Positions 1-7,878 of a stretch of DNA of 64,000 nucleotides are shown here, one piece after another. The notes below the pieces were generated by a model. The model had not been told where the DNA came from, ran no database searches, and saw nothing but the letters and a program-made list of their open reading frames with translations. Each line of letters begins with the position of its first letter. The stretch's first letter is position 1. The position numbers and the translations under genes are program-made. Location of the stretch: the NCBI RefSeq assembly GCF_052180275.1, contig NZ_CP197465.1, forward strand, positions 3,906,001 to 3,970,000, read 5' to 3'. Source of the stretch: Kumtagia sp052180275. GTDB taxonomy: Bacteria > Pseudomonadota > Alphaproteobacteria > Rhizobiales > Rhizobiaceae.

Positions 1-126
1 GGTCGGAACGACGATCTGCTCGATCTTCTCGCTCAGGCCCTTCTGCTTGGCCTTGTTCTCGATATCCTCCGCGACCTTCTTCTCGAAGTTCGAATAGGCA
101 TGGACGATGTACCAGCGCGCCGTCAT
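1..126 (-). CDS. nusG: Transcription termination/antitermination protein NusG, N-terminal part
   Basis: Only the first 42 codons lie in the window; the gene runs off the left edge. The translation begins MTARWYIVHAYSNFEKKVAE, which is the start of the NGN domain of NusG, the factor that binds RNA polymerase and links it to Rho or ribosomes. The ATG lies 25 bp downstream of the secE stop, so both genes are probably one transcript. The tRNA-Trp, secE, nusG order is the usual one in this bacterial group and supports the call. Confidence 0.95.
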   Translation of the reverse strand, partial: MTARWYIVHAYSNFEKKVAEDIENKAKQKGLSEKIEQIVVPT

Positions 127-151
127 CAGCAGTTCTCCGTAAACGCCGGTA

Positions 152-355
152 TCAGCGGCCGAGGCCGAGGATCAGGTCGATGCCAAGGGCCATCAGCTGG
201 TCGGCGGCAAAGAAGAAGATCATCGCTATGACGGCGAAAACCACGACCATGACGGTCGAGATCAACGTCTCGCGCCGCGACGGCCACGTCACTTTCGCCG
301 TCTCGGACCTTACCTGCTGGAGGAAGGTAAAAGGATTGGTGGTCTTCGATGCCAT
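152..355 (-). CDS. secE: Preprotein translocase subunit SecE
   Basis: This 67-residue protein is the small essential subunit of the SecYEG translocon in the inner membrane. It has the short single-helix form: a cytoplasmic amphipathic stretch with the hallmark KVTWPSRRET (about residues 21-30), then one hydrophobic helix (about 33-58). I start at MASKTTNPF because it gives the usual SecE length; an in-frame ATG 36 bases further upstream adds an unconserved, Cys/Gly-rich extension. It is followed at once by nusG and preceded by tRNA-Trp. Confidence 0.95.
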   Translation of the reverse strand: MASKTTNPFTFLQQVRSETAKVTWPSRRETLISTVMVVVFAVIAMIFFFAADQLMALGIDLILGLGR

Positions 356-650
356 CTGCCGCTCTGTTCCGCAGGCTCCGAAGAGCCCCATTCCGTCCCG
401 TTGGCCGGGATTGCCGCTGCAAGAAATCGAAACGCGACCGAATCGTCTGGAGGCGTTTCAACCATGCAATTATGACGCGCAAAGCCGGATGTCCAGCTCC
501 ACGCGCCGCGTGTCTGTCGTCACTACATAAAACCGAATCCCGACACTTGCAAGGGCCGAACCGGTCTTACCTCCAAACACCTTGCCCGGAACCATCCAAT
601 CGTCCCGCGGTCAGGCTATGGCTTACACAGCGCCCCTATGGCGCCAGAAG
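356..650. other. Intergenic region between secE and tRNA-Trp
   Basis: About 295 bases with no convincing gene; the open frames here are short and lack family resemblance. The secE promoter should lie here on the minus strand, but I see no strong -35/-10 pair that I would call. Confidence 0.5.
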
Positions 651-726
<76 letters not shown>

Positions 727-890
727 ATTGCGCGCTGCTATTTCACAAAGCGGAGGAGAACTCAAGTGCGGTTTCGAGCGACTCGTCACCGTCGCCACCA
801 AGCCTCGAGACGCAGGCCGCTCGGCGCTCGGGAACCGGGCTGCAAACCCGATGGGTCCGGCCGCTCATCATTCTTGAATTTTAGCAATCC

Positions 891-1679
891 CTAATTCTCC
901 AGATCCATCGTCGTGAAAACACGACAATTGTCCGGCGCCGGGAATGTCTTGCATATGGCGCTGCCGGTTATGCTCTCGACGGCCCTGGTGCCCGTTATCA
1001 GTCCGGACGCCTTCAACGGCGCCATGTCGAGATTGCTGTCCGGCGGGGTCTTCAGCGCGTCGAGCAGGCTTGGGCCGACGCCCATCTCCTTCAGATACGC
1101 CAATAGTTTGCGTTCCGCCGCCTTGCTCATCTTCGGGTCCGTGAGACGGACATGGAAGATGGCTTGATCCGGAACGATGCGTTCGACGCCGCCAGCGAGC
1201 ACCAACGTGCACTCTGCCGCGCAATGTCCTCGCGAAAGCGCTTGTCCGAAAAAATCCGCGCCCTTCCCGTCGTTCGCCCTGCAGTCCTTTTCGTCCGGAC
1301 GGCAGCCCGTGAACATGGTTCTGCCAACCGCGACATCCAGCCCGCCGCGCCGGATGATCCGCCCCAATTCCATCGCGGCATCGCGGTTCCCGCCGGACGA
1401 GAACAGGATTATCGGCAATTTGCGGCCGCCCAGTGTCTTCAGCGTGGCTTTCAGAAGCGCCGGCGTCTTGGCGCCGACCGCACCTTCCGCCGAAATCCAT
1501 TCCGGGCAGGTCGGCTCGCAGGCGGTATCGTTCGTCCGCACGACCGCGAATCGCATGGGCCAGGGCTGCTGCGCCGCCGAGTCGGCTGCCAGCAGGCTCG
1601 ACGTGAGCGCAACGCACAGCGCCGGCATCGCCAGGATGGCCCTCAACGCAAGATGGCTGCCGAAAAATCTCGCCGGCAT
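891..1679 (-). CDS. Exported ClpP/SppA-like (COG3904-type) protein, probably inactive paralog
   Basis: A 262-residue protein with an N-terminal signal-like helix (about 1-35). It aligns along its length with the gene just upstream (1707-2633): both have RFAVVR, CEPTCPEWISAEGA, LKTLGGR-LP, AYLKEMGVG and a C-terminal CKT-PA--NCRV. This is the COG3904-type periplasmic family with a ClpP/crotonase-like fold. Here the PGG turn of the sister (SSPGGDVDAA) has become SSGGNRDAA, and the predicted nucleophile in YCASACPLMLAGG has become HCAAECTLVLAGG, so Ser is Ala. It also lacks the sister's Lys-rich insertion. I infer a non-catalytic duplicate. It lies 27 bp downstream of the sister and is probably co-transcribed. 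The ATG has no strong ribosome site, so the start is uncertain. Confidence 0.75.
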   Translation of the reverse strand: MPARFFGSHLALRAILAMPALCVALTSSLLAADSAAQQPWPMRFAVVRTNDTACEPTCPEWISAEGAVGAKTPALLKATLKTLGGRKLPIILFSSGGNRDAAMELGRIIRRGGLDVAVGRTMFTGCRPDEKDCRANDGKGADFFGQALSRGHCAAECTLVLAGGVERIVPDQAIFHVRLTDPKMSKAAERKLLAYLKEMGVGPSLLDALKTPPDSNLDMAPLKASGLITGTRAVESITGSAICKTFPAPDNCRVFTTMDLEN

Positions 1680-1706
1680 CGGAAATCGTAACGAACGTCG
1701 CAGTTT

Positions 1707-2633
1707 CTATCCCTCGAGGTCCGAGACCGTGACGACACGGCAATTAGCTGCCGCCGGAACCGTCTTGCAGACATCCGCCGAAGTCAGCAGTTCGGCGCCG
1801 TCGAGGCTGGTGATCAGGTTCATCTGCAGCATGTTGTAGGCGACGATCTGCCGAAGCGTGCTTGCCGGTGTGTTCTTGATCGTGACAAGCAGATTGGGCC
1901 CTACCCCCATCTCCTTGAAATACGCCGCCAGCCTCTTTTCCAGAGCCTTGTTCATCTCGTACGTCTTGTAGCTGCCGGCGTTCTTGCGGCTGACCACCTT
2001 CTTTTCGATGATCTTCTTCTTGCCTTTCACGACCTTGTATTTCGTTCGGTACAGCACCTTCGTCCGGTAAAAGGTGGTCGTGATCTGGTGGACCCCGAGA
2101 TAGGCCCACTGGCCGACCACCCGCCGAATCCCGCCTGCCAGCATCAGCGGACAGGCCGAGGCGCAGTAGGCGCCACTGGCGAAGGCGCCGCCGACATACG
2201 GCGCACCCTTGCCGTCGTTCAGCTTGCAATCCTTCGCGGCTGGCTCGCAGCCCTCGAAGCGCGTCAGGCCGACGGCGACATCCAGCCGGTTCTTGCGGAT
2301 CGTCCGTCCGAGCGCGAGCGCCGCGTCGACGTCACCGCCGGGCGAACTGACAATCACGGGCAGCCTGCGCCCGCCCAGGGTCTTCAGGAGTTTATTGAAC
2401 TGCGCCGGCGTGGCGGCGACGATGGCGCCTTCCGCCGATATCCATTCCGGGCAGGTCGGCTCGCAGCCGGAGGCATTGCTGCGGACGACGGCGAACCGCA
2501 TGGGCGGGTCTTCGTTTGTCTGGGCGACGGAACCGGCGGCAAACGCGGCATGTGCGTGCAAGATCGCGGCCAGCGCCGGGACCAGTCCCAGCAGCCCATA
2601 TGCCCAACCGGTGAAATGACGTCCCTTTGCCAA
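1707..2633 (-). CDS. Exported ClpP/SppA-like (COG3904-type) putative serine protease-fold protein
   Basis: A 308-residue protein with a signal-like segment (about 8-34) and then a ClpP/SppA-like domain: SSPGGDVDAALALGR forms the glycine-rich oxyanion turn, and YCASACPLMLAGG carries the likely nucleophilic Ser, with GVHQ a candidate His. After that comes a Lys/Arg-rich segment (TKYKVVKGKKKIIEKK) absent from the paralog. Members of this family are predicted periplasmic hydrolases of unknown substrate. The start is a TTG with GAGGG 7-8 bases upstream; no ATG fits better. It heads a two-gene tandem with the diverged copy at 891-1679. Confidence 0.75.
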   Translation of the reverse strand: MAKGRHFTGWAYGLLGLVPALAAILHAHAAFAAGSVAQTNEDPPMRFAVVRSNASGCEPTCPEWISAEGAIVAATPAQFNKLLKTLGGRRLPVIVSSPGGDVDAALALGRTIRKNRLDVAVGLTRFEGCEPAAKDCKLNDGKGAPYVGGAFASGAYCASACPLMLAGGIRRVVGQWAYLGVHQITTTFYRTKVLYRTKYKVVKGKKKIIEKKVVSRKNAGSYKTYEMNKALEKRLAAYFKEMGVGPNLLVTIKNTPASTLRQIVAYNMLQMNLITSLDGAELLTSADVCKTVPAAANCRVVTVSDLEG

Positions 2634-2813
2634 CCCGAAACCCTCGATCGGGCCTATCCTAATTGAGGTGCGATCCCGCGCAATAGGCCCCGTCGGTCGG
2701 GGCTACCGACAGGCCTCCGCCGTATCCAAACCGCAACGCCCGGCGATGATCCGATTCTCACTCCGCCCCGAGCACCAGCGCAGCTTACAGGTCAAGCCGA
2801 TGGGTTAATCGAC

Positions 2814-3218
2814 TTAATACCACCCCACCGCGACCTGCGCCTCTTCCGACATGCGGTCGGGCGTCCAGGGTGGATCGAACACCATGTTGACGTCGACGCC
2901 GGACACGCCTTCCACAGCGCTCACCGCGTCCTGCACCCAGCCCGGCATCTCGCCGGCGACCGGGCAGCCGGGGGCGGTCAGCGTCATGTCGATCTTGACC
3001 GAGCGGTCGTCCTCGATGTCGATCTTGTAGACCAGGCCGAGTTCGTAGATGTCGGCCGGAATCTCGGGGTCATAGACGGTCTTCAGCGCCGAGACGATAT
3101 CGTCGGTGATGCGCGCCAGTTCCTCCGCCGGAATGGCGGAGGCCGCGCCGCTGGCGGGAACGTCGGCCACGGTCTGCGGCTCGGCATCGGCAGGGATCGA
3201 AGTTGCAGCGTCTTCCAT
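2814..3218 (-). CDS. sufT: SUF system Fe-S assembly protein SufT (MIP18/DUF59 family)
   Basis: A 134-residue protein with an acidic/alanine-rich N-terminus and a DUF59 domain. The family signature is clear: VYDPEIPADIYELGLVYKI, MTLTAPGCPVAGEMPGW (with the conserved Cys) and a C-terminal FDPPWTPDRMSEEA. SufT helps maturation or transfer of Fe-S clusters in the cytosol. The ATG at 3218 lies 5 bp after the sufS stop; the frame extends upstream, but that part overlaps sufS and is not conserved. It is the last suf gene here: sufA, often found next, is not present downstream. Confidence 0.93.
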   Translation of the reverse strand: MEDAATSIPADAEPQTVADVPASGAASAIPAEELARITDDIVSALKTVYDPEIPADIYELGLVYKIDIEDDRSVKIDMTLTAPGCPVAGEMPGWVQDAVSAVEGVSGVDVNMVFDPPWTPDRMSEEAQVAVGWY

Positions 3219-3223
3219 GGTCG

Positions 3224-4465
3224 TCACCCGAAGAACTTTCGCGCTTTTTCGAGCGCTTCCGCCAGAATGTCCACCTCCTGGCGCGTATTGTACATGCCGA
3301 ATGATGCCCTGCATGTGGAGGTGACGCCGAAGCGTTTCAACAGCGGCTGGGCGCAATGCGTGCCGGCGCGCACGGCGACGCCCTGCCGGTCGATCACCAT
3401 CGACACGTCGTGCGCGTGGATGCCTTGCAGCTCGAAGGAAACGATGGCGCCTTTGTTGGGCGCGTCGCCGAAGATTCGCAGCGAGTTGATCGAGCGCAGC
3501 CGCTCATGCGCGTAGGCCTTCAGGTCGGCCTCGTGGGCGGCGATGCGCTCGCGCCCGACCGAATCCATGTAGTCGAGCGCCGCACCCAGGCCGATCGCCT
3601 GGACGATCGGCGGCGTGCCCGCCTCGAAACGGTGCGGCGGGTCGTTGTAGGTGACCTCGTCCTCGGTGACGTCGAAAATCATTTCGCCGCCGCCCTGGAA
3701 GGGCCGCATCGAGTCCAGCATCGCCTTCTTGCCGTAGAGCACGCCGATGCCCGACGGGCCGTAGACCTTGTGGCCGGTGAAGACATAGAAATCGCAGTCG
3801 AGGTCGCGCACGTCGACTGTCATGTGCACAGCCGCCTGGCTGCCGTCGACCAGCACCGGAATGCCGCGCGCATGGGCGATCTCAACGATCTCCTTGATCG
3901 GCGTGATCGTGCCCAGCGCATTCGACATATGGGTGATGGCGACCAGTTTCGTGCGCTCGGTCAGCGACTTCTCGAAATCCTCCAGATGCAGTTCGCCGAG
4001 ATCGTCGACCGGCACCCAGACCAGCTTCGCGCCCTGCCGCTCGCGGATGAAATGCCAGGGCACGATGTTGGAGTGGTGCTCCATGATCGACACGACGATC
4101 TCGTCGCCCTCGCCGATGTTGGGCATGCCCCAACCGTAGGCAACCGTGTTTATGGCGGCCGTGGTGTTGGAGGTGAAGACGATTTCTTCCGTGCTGCCAG
4201 CGTTCAGGAAGCGGCGGACGGTTTCGCGCGCCTTTTCATAGGCGTCAGTCGCGGCGTTCGACAAAAAATGCAGGCCGCGATGCACGTTGGCGTATTCGTT
4301 GGCGTAGGCGTGCTGGATCGTGTCGAGCACCAGCTGCGGCTTCTGCGCCGAGGCGCCATTGTCGAGATAGACCAGCGGCTTGCCGTAGACTTCTCGTGCA
4401 AGAATCGGGAAGTCGCGGCGGATCGCCTCTACGTCGTAAGTGGGGCGGCTGACCCTGTCATCCAT
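3224..4465 (-). CDS. sufS: Cysteine desulfurase SufS
   Basis: A 413-residue group II cysteine desulfurase that takes sulfur from L-cysteine as a persulfide for cluster assembly. The PLP lysine is K233 in TGHKVYGPSG; MEHHSNIVPW (about 128-137) carries the ring-stacking His; the sulfur-carrying cysteine is C371 in RAGTHCAQPLL, on the short loop typical of SufS; R386 in STCRASFGMYNT binds the substrate carboxylate. Length matches the family. Its first 8 bases overlap the end of the VOC gene upstream, and sufT follows 5 bp after its stop, so translation is probably coupled. A sulfur acceptor (SufE/SufU) is not in the window. Confidence 0.97.
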   Translation of the reverse strand: MDDRVSRPTYDVEAIRRDFPILAREVYGKPLVYLDNGASAQKPQLVLDTIQHAYANEYANVHRGLHFLSNAATDAYEKARETVRRFLNAGSTEEIVFTSNTTAAINTVAYGWGMPNIGEGDEIVVSIMEHHSNIVPWHFIRERQGAKLVWVPVDDLGELHLEDFEKSLTERTKLVAITHMSNALGTITPIKEIVEIAHARGIPVLVDGSQAAVHMTVDVRDLDCDFYVFTGHKVYGPSGIGVLYGKKAMLDSMRPFQGGGEMIFDVTEDEVTYNDPPHRFEAGTPPIVQAIGLGAALDYMDSVGRERIAAHEADLKAYAHERLRSINSLRIFGDAPNKGAIVSFELQGIHAHDVSMVIDRQGVAVRAGTHCAQPLLKRFGVTSTCRASFGMYNTRQEVDILAEALEKARKFFG

Positions 4466-4847
4466 GATAGCTTATGAACTCCATCAGCGACCCGTCGGGA
4501 TCGCGGAAATAGACGCTGGTGCCGTCGCCTTGCGCGCCGAAACGGGCGACCGGGCCAAGTTCGATCTCGATCCCCTGCACGCTCAGGTGGTCAACTGCGC
4601 CGGCGATCGGTCCGTTCCAGCGGAAACACAGGTCGCTGTTGCCCGGCTGCACCGGCAGTTTTGCCACCGGATCGGCGGTGACACCTTTGCCATGGCAGTT
4701 GAGTTGCCGGTCGGCCAGCCTGAACATGTAGCCGGCCTGGCGCGGCACCGCCTCACAGCCGATCACATCGACGTAGAACTTTCGCGCCCGCTCCCAGTCG
4801 GAGACGTGGATGACGCAATGGTCGAGCGATGTCGGCAGCCTAGCCAT
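4458..4847 (-). CDS. VOC (glyoxalase/bleomycin-resistance fold) family protein in the suf operon
   Basis: A 129-residue single VOC domain. The start MARLPTSLDHCVIHVSD holds the first beta strand with a metal-type His; LSVQGIEIELGPVARFG and SVYFRDPDGSLMEFISY form the typical C-terminal half with a Glu ligand. VOC proteins bind metals and act on small molecules; the substrate is unknown. The chosen ATG overlaps the sufD stop by 8 bases, and its stop overlaps the sufS start by 8 bases, so the gene is locked into the suf operon. This suggests a link to Fe-S or sulfur chemistry, but that is inference. Confidence 0.85.
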   Translation of the reverse strand: MARLPTSLDHCVIHVSDWERARKFYVDVIGCEAVPRQAGYMFRLADRQLNCHGKGVTADPVAKLPVQPGNSDLCFRWNGPIAGAVDHLSVQGIEIELGPVARFGAQGDGTSVYFRDPDGSLMEFISYHG

Positions 4848-6117
4848 TGGCCTCGAACCATGTGTCGAGCCGCGCTTCCAGCGCATCGACGATCGTCTCG
4901 TTGTCGAGACTTTCGATGACCGAGGCGACGAACGCCTTGACCAGCAGGCCGTTGGCGGTCTTCTCGTCGATGCCGCGCGCCATCAGGTAGAAAAGGTGGT
5001 TGTGGTCGATCTCGGTGACCGTCGCGCCATGGCCGCACTGCACGTCGTCGGCGAAGATCTCCAGTTCCGGCTTGGCCGAGAACTCGGCGTCGTCGGACAG
5101 AAGCAGCGTGTTGCAGGCCATCTTGGCGTCGGTCTTCTGCGCCAGTTGATGCACGTTGATGCGGCCCTGGAAGACGCCGCGCGCCTTGCCGGTCACCACA
5201 TTGCGGATCAGTTCGCGCGAGCCGGTGTTCCGCGCGGTATGATCGAGCACCATGGTGAGGTCGGTATGCGCGTCGCTGGCGAGCAGATTGACGCCGCGAA
5301 GCTGGAAATCGGCGCCCTCGCCCGCCGCCTTGACGAGCACTTCCTGCCTCACCAGCCTGCCGCCGGTGTTCATGATGAACAGCGTCAGCTTGCTGTTCCT
5401 GCCGAGTTCGGCGTTGAACTGCGCGAGATGCGTGGCCGTCACCGGCTGGTCCTGGACGATCAGCCAGAGGATTTCGGCATTGTCGCCGACAAGCAGATTG
5501 GCGACCGAAGTGGAAAGAGCCGCACCGCTGCCCGATTGACGCTCGACGATCGTCGCTTTGGCGCCCGCACCGACGCGGACCGGCATGCGCACATGCGTCT
5601 GGCCGCCAGCCTGGACGTTCTGCAATTCGATCGGGGTGGCAACATCCGTGTCCGCAGCGATGTCGATGAACCATCCGTCGCTGACGAATGCGGTGTTCAG
5701 GGCGCCAATCGCGTCATCCCGGTCGCGCGCCCCGAGCGCGCGGGCAAAGCTGCCGTCGGTCAGCTTTTCGGACAGAGGCTGGAAGGTCACGCCGTCGACA
5801 ACCGGGGCCTTGCCGTGGACCATGCCATTCAGGATCGGCAACACCGTCGATCCCTGCACCACCGGCGGCAAGGTCTTGGCATTAGCGGTCGGATCGAAGG
5901 CAGGAACGACGGCGAGCAGGCGGCGCAGGTCGGTATAGTGCCAGGCCTCGACGCGGCGGGTCGGCAAGCCGTCCTTGATCGCCTCGATCGCCTCGTCACG
6001 CTTCACCATGACCGCGCCGTCGCCGGCCAATTCCGACACGCGCTCGCCGAACGCCTCGACCAGGGCCGTCTCGGCCTGCGTGCGTGCTGGGGTTACATGC
6101 ATGTTCATGACGGACAC
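4840..6117 (-). CDS. sufD: Fe-S cluster assembly scaffold subunit SufD
   Basis: A 425-residue SufB/SufD-family protein. N-terminal motif LPTRRVEAWHYTDLRRLL is typical of SufD; the C-terminal beta-helix carries QCGHGATVTEIDHNHLFYLMARGI with the conserved His, followed by KAFVASVIE. SufD with SufB and the ATPase SufC forms the SufBC2D scaffold on which clusters are built in the cytosol. The reading frame opens with a GTG directly next to the sufC stop; ATGs at codons 4 and 6 are alternative starts. It overlaps the downstream VOC gene by 8 bases. Confidence 0.96.
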   Translation of the reverse strand: MSVMNMHVTPARTQAETALVEAFGERVSELAGDGAVMVKRDEAIEAIKDGLPTRRVEAWHYTDLRRLLAVVPAFDPTANAKTLPPVVQGSTVLPILNGMVHGKAPVVDGVTFQPLSEKLTDGSFARALGARDRDDAIGALNTAFVSDGWFIDIAADTDVATPIELQNVQAGGQTHVRMPVRVGAGAKATIVERQSGSGAALSTSVANLLVGDNAEILWLIVQDQPVTATHLAQFNAELGRNSKLTLFIMNTGGRLVRQEVLVKAAGEGADFQLRGVNLLASDAHTDLTMVLDHTARNTGSRELIRNVVTGKARGVFQGRINVHQLAQKTDAKMACNTLLLSDDAEFSAKPELEIFADDVQCGHGATVTEIDHNHLFYLMARGIDEKTANGLLVKAFVASVIESLDNETIVDALEARLDTWFEANG

Positions 6118-6873
6118 CTATGCCGCCTCTTCGATGATGCCCGCATAGCCGTTGGCTTCCAGCTCGTGCGCCAGCGTCTTGTCGCCCGATTTGATCACCT
6201 GGCCGCGATAAAGCACATGCACCGTGTCCGGCACGATGTAATCCAGCAGCCGCTGGTAATGGGTGATGACCAGGAAGGCACGGTCGGGCGCGCGCAACGA
6301 ATTGACGCCGTCGGCGACGATGCGCAGCGCGTCGATGTCGAGGCCGGAATCCGTCTCGTCAAGCACGCAGAATTTCGGCTGGAGCAGCTTCATCTGCAAT
6401 ATCTCGGCCCGCTTCTTCTCGCCGCCGGAAAAGCCGACATTCAGCGGCCGCTTCAGCATCGCCATATCCATCTCCAGCGAGCCGGCCGCCTCCTTCACGC
6501 GCTTCAAGAATTCCGGGATTTTGAGCGGTTCCTCGCCGCGCGCCTTGCGCTGGGCGTTGAGCGCCACCTTCAGGAATTCCATCGTGGCGACGCCGGGAAT
6601 CTCCATCGGATACTGGAAGGCGAGGAAAATGCCGGACGCGGCGCGCTCGGCCGGATCCATCTCCAGGATCGACTGGCCGTTGTAGAGCACCTCGCCCTCG
6701 GTGACCTCATAGTCGTCGCGGCCGGCCAGCACGTAGGACAGCGTCGATTTGCCCGACCCGTTCGGCCCCATGATCGCCGCCACCTCGCCGGCTTTCACCG
6801 TCAGGTTCAGGCCGCGGATGATCTCCGTGCCGGTCGAGGCGATACGGGCGTGCAGGTTCTTGATCTCAAGCAT
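6118..6873 (-). CDS. sufC: Fe-S cluster assembly ATPase SufC
   Basis: A 251-residue ABC-type ATPase of the SufBCD complex. It has Walker A GPNGSGKST (about 36-44), a Q-loop AFQYPMEIPG, the signature SGGEKKR (about 149-155) and Walker B VLDETDSGLD, which is the SufC-specific variant ending in SGLD. ITHYQRLLDYI has the switch His. ATP binding drives rearrangement of SufB and SufD. The first codons overlap the small membrane-protein gene upstream by 8 bases, and sufD follows without a gap. Confidence 0.97.
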   Translation of the reverse strand: MLEIKNLHARIASTGTEIIRGLNLTVKAGEVAAIMGPNGSGKSTLSYVLAGRDDYEVTEGEVLYNGQSILEMDPAERAASGIFLAFQYPMEIPGVATMEFLKVALNAQRKARGEEPLKIPEFLKRVKEAAGSLEMDMAMLKRPLNVGFSGGEKKRAEILQMKLLQPKFCVLDETDSGLDIDALRIVADGVNSLRAPDRAFLVITHYQRLLDYIVPDTVHVLYRGQVIKSGDKTLAHELEANGYAGIIEEAA

Positions 6874-7156
6874 TTTTTTGTTCTTTCAGATAGTCGGTAT
6901 AACGTATTGAACAGTCGGTATGTTTGCGCGCCGTGGCGATGAAGTACCAGGCCGAGGCGGCCATGCCGGCGAGGAAAGCCAGCGCCCACAGCCAGGTCGG
7001 CCCCGCCGCCGCCAGAAGCAAGGCGACAAAGGCTGAAATCACCACGCCGCCGACGAAAACCCACACCACACGCCAGCCCTCTGGCCTGACCGGATAGGAG
7101 CCCGATCCGCCGTTGGAGCGGACGAACCAGATATGGGATGGCAGTTCCGTGGTCAT
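6866..7156 (-). CDS. Small membrane protein of the suf operon
   Basis: A 96-residue protein with two hydrophobic segments (about 28-50 and 54-70) separated by a short turn, between a polar N-terminus (MTTELPSHIWFVRSNGGSGS) and a charged C-terminus ending DYLKEQKNA. I do not recognise a named family. It ends 8 bases inside sufC, so it is translated with the operon. It could be an accessory membrane protein of Fe-S assembly, but the sequence does not say. Confidence 0.75.
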   Translation of the reverse strand: MTTELPSHIWFVRSNGGSGSYPVRPEGWRVVWVFVGGVVISAFVALLLAAAGPTWLWALAFLAGMAASAWYFIATARKHTDCSIRYTDYLKEQKNA

Positions 7157-7204
7157 GCCATCACTCCACGAGTTCCAGGCGCATTTCGATGCCAGGGGTT
7201 GTCG

Positions 7205-7468
7205 TCATTTTCCGCGTTCCCGCCGACCGTCGTCCGAGCTACCGCGGATCAGCAAGCCGGCCAAGTTGGCCCATGGCGAAAGCAGCAGGATGAAGAAAGC
7301 CAAAGCGCCGAATGCTGAAACCGCCCCCCCGATGCGCAGCAAATCCTCAACGCGTCCTATGGCTCCGACCAAGGCCACGAAACCGCCGACGATCGCCAAA
7401 AACAGAGTGATGGCGTAGGGCGCAATCAGAACAATCGGAAGAAGGGCAGATTTGACGGGCTGGCTCAC
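7205..7468 (-). CDS. Small membrane protein downstream of the HEPN gene
   Basis: An 87-residue protein with two or three hydrophobic helices (about 9-37 and 44-70) and a charged tail (RGSSDDGRRERGK). It starts at a GTG whose last bases form the TGA stop of the HEPN gene (GTGA overlap), so it is probably translated by coupling. No family recognised. Because it is tied to the MNT-HEPN pair it may be part of that cassette rather than of the Fe-S machinery. Confidence 0.65.
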   Translation of the reverse strand: MSQPVKSALLPIVLIAPYAITLFLAIVGGFVALVGAIGRVEDLLRIGGAVSAFGALAFFILLLSPWANLAGLLIRGSSDDGRRERGK

Positions 7469-7878
7469 GCCTCATACCCCTTCCCGTTGAGAAAAACGCC
7501 TACCTCCTCCGCCAATGCCTGTATGTCGGCCTGGAGCCGCGCAACCTCACCCGCCGTAGGGCTTGCCAGTCGACCAGATCCGCCCGGATAGCGGTATCGC
7601 GTGGCGGCAACACTCAGACCGTCGAAGCGGACAAACTTTGCTTCGAGCAAGTGTCCGTCCGGCAGACGCCCGGCCAAATCGCCTATGTTGTGCGTCGGGC
7701 CAGTCAATACGTCCTCCGCCTCCAACACCGCACGGAGTAATTTCTCTACCGCTTGTTGCTGAAAATATGCGGCCTGACGCTCGTTGACTTTCGGTAGCAC
7801 CGCTGCCGCATTGAGTTCTTCGCGTGCCAGCGTCATGAACGAGAATATGCGTCGTCTGCGGTGATCTTCGCCGGTCAT
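7465..7878 (-). CDS. HEPN domain protein (partner of MNT nucleotidyltransferase)
   Basis: A 137-residue all-helical protein of the PF05168-like HEPN type. The motif YFQQQAVEKLLRAVLEAED (about 38-56) is the typical first core helix, and THNIGDLAGRLPDGH with the later AATRYRYPG closes the domain. RLPDGH (R71-H76) fits the R-x4-H pattern of HEPN ribonucleases, though its position is not the usual C-terminal one, so catalysis is uncertain. HEPN-MNT pairs act as type VII-like toxin-antitoxin modules, with MNT modifying or restraining the HEPN toxin. Start ATG overlaps the MNT stop (ATGA). It sits inside the suf operon. Confidence 0.85.
   Translation of the reverse strand: MTGEDHRRRRIFSFMTLAREELNAAAVLPKVNERQAAYFQQQAVEKLLRAVLEAEDVLTGPTHNIGDLAGRLPDGHLLEAKFVRFDGLSVAATRYRYPGGSGRLASPTAGEVARLQADIQALAEEVGVFLNGKGYEA

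Noticed and set aside
4810..6942. 710-codon open frame on the plus strand opposite sufD and sufC
   Set aside because: It is antisense to two well-supported genes, rich in Arg/His/Gln, and has no family resemblance; GC-rich codon bias opens such frames.
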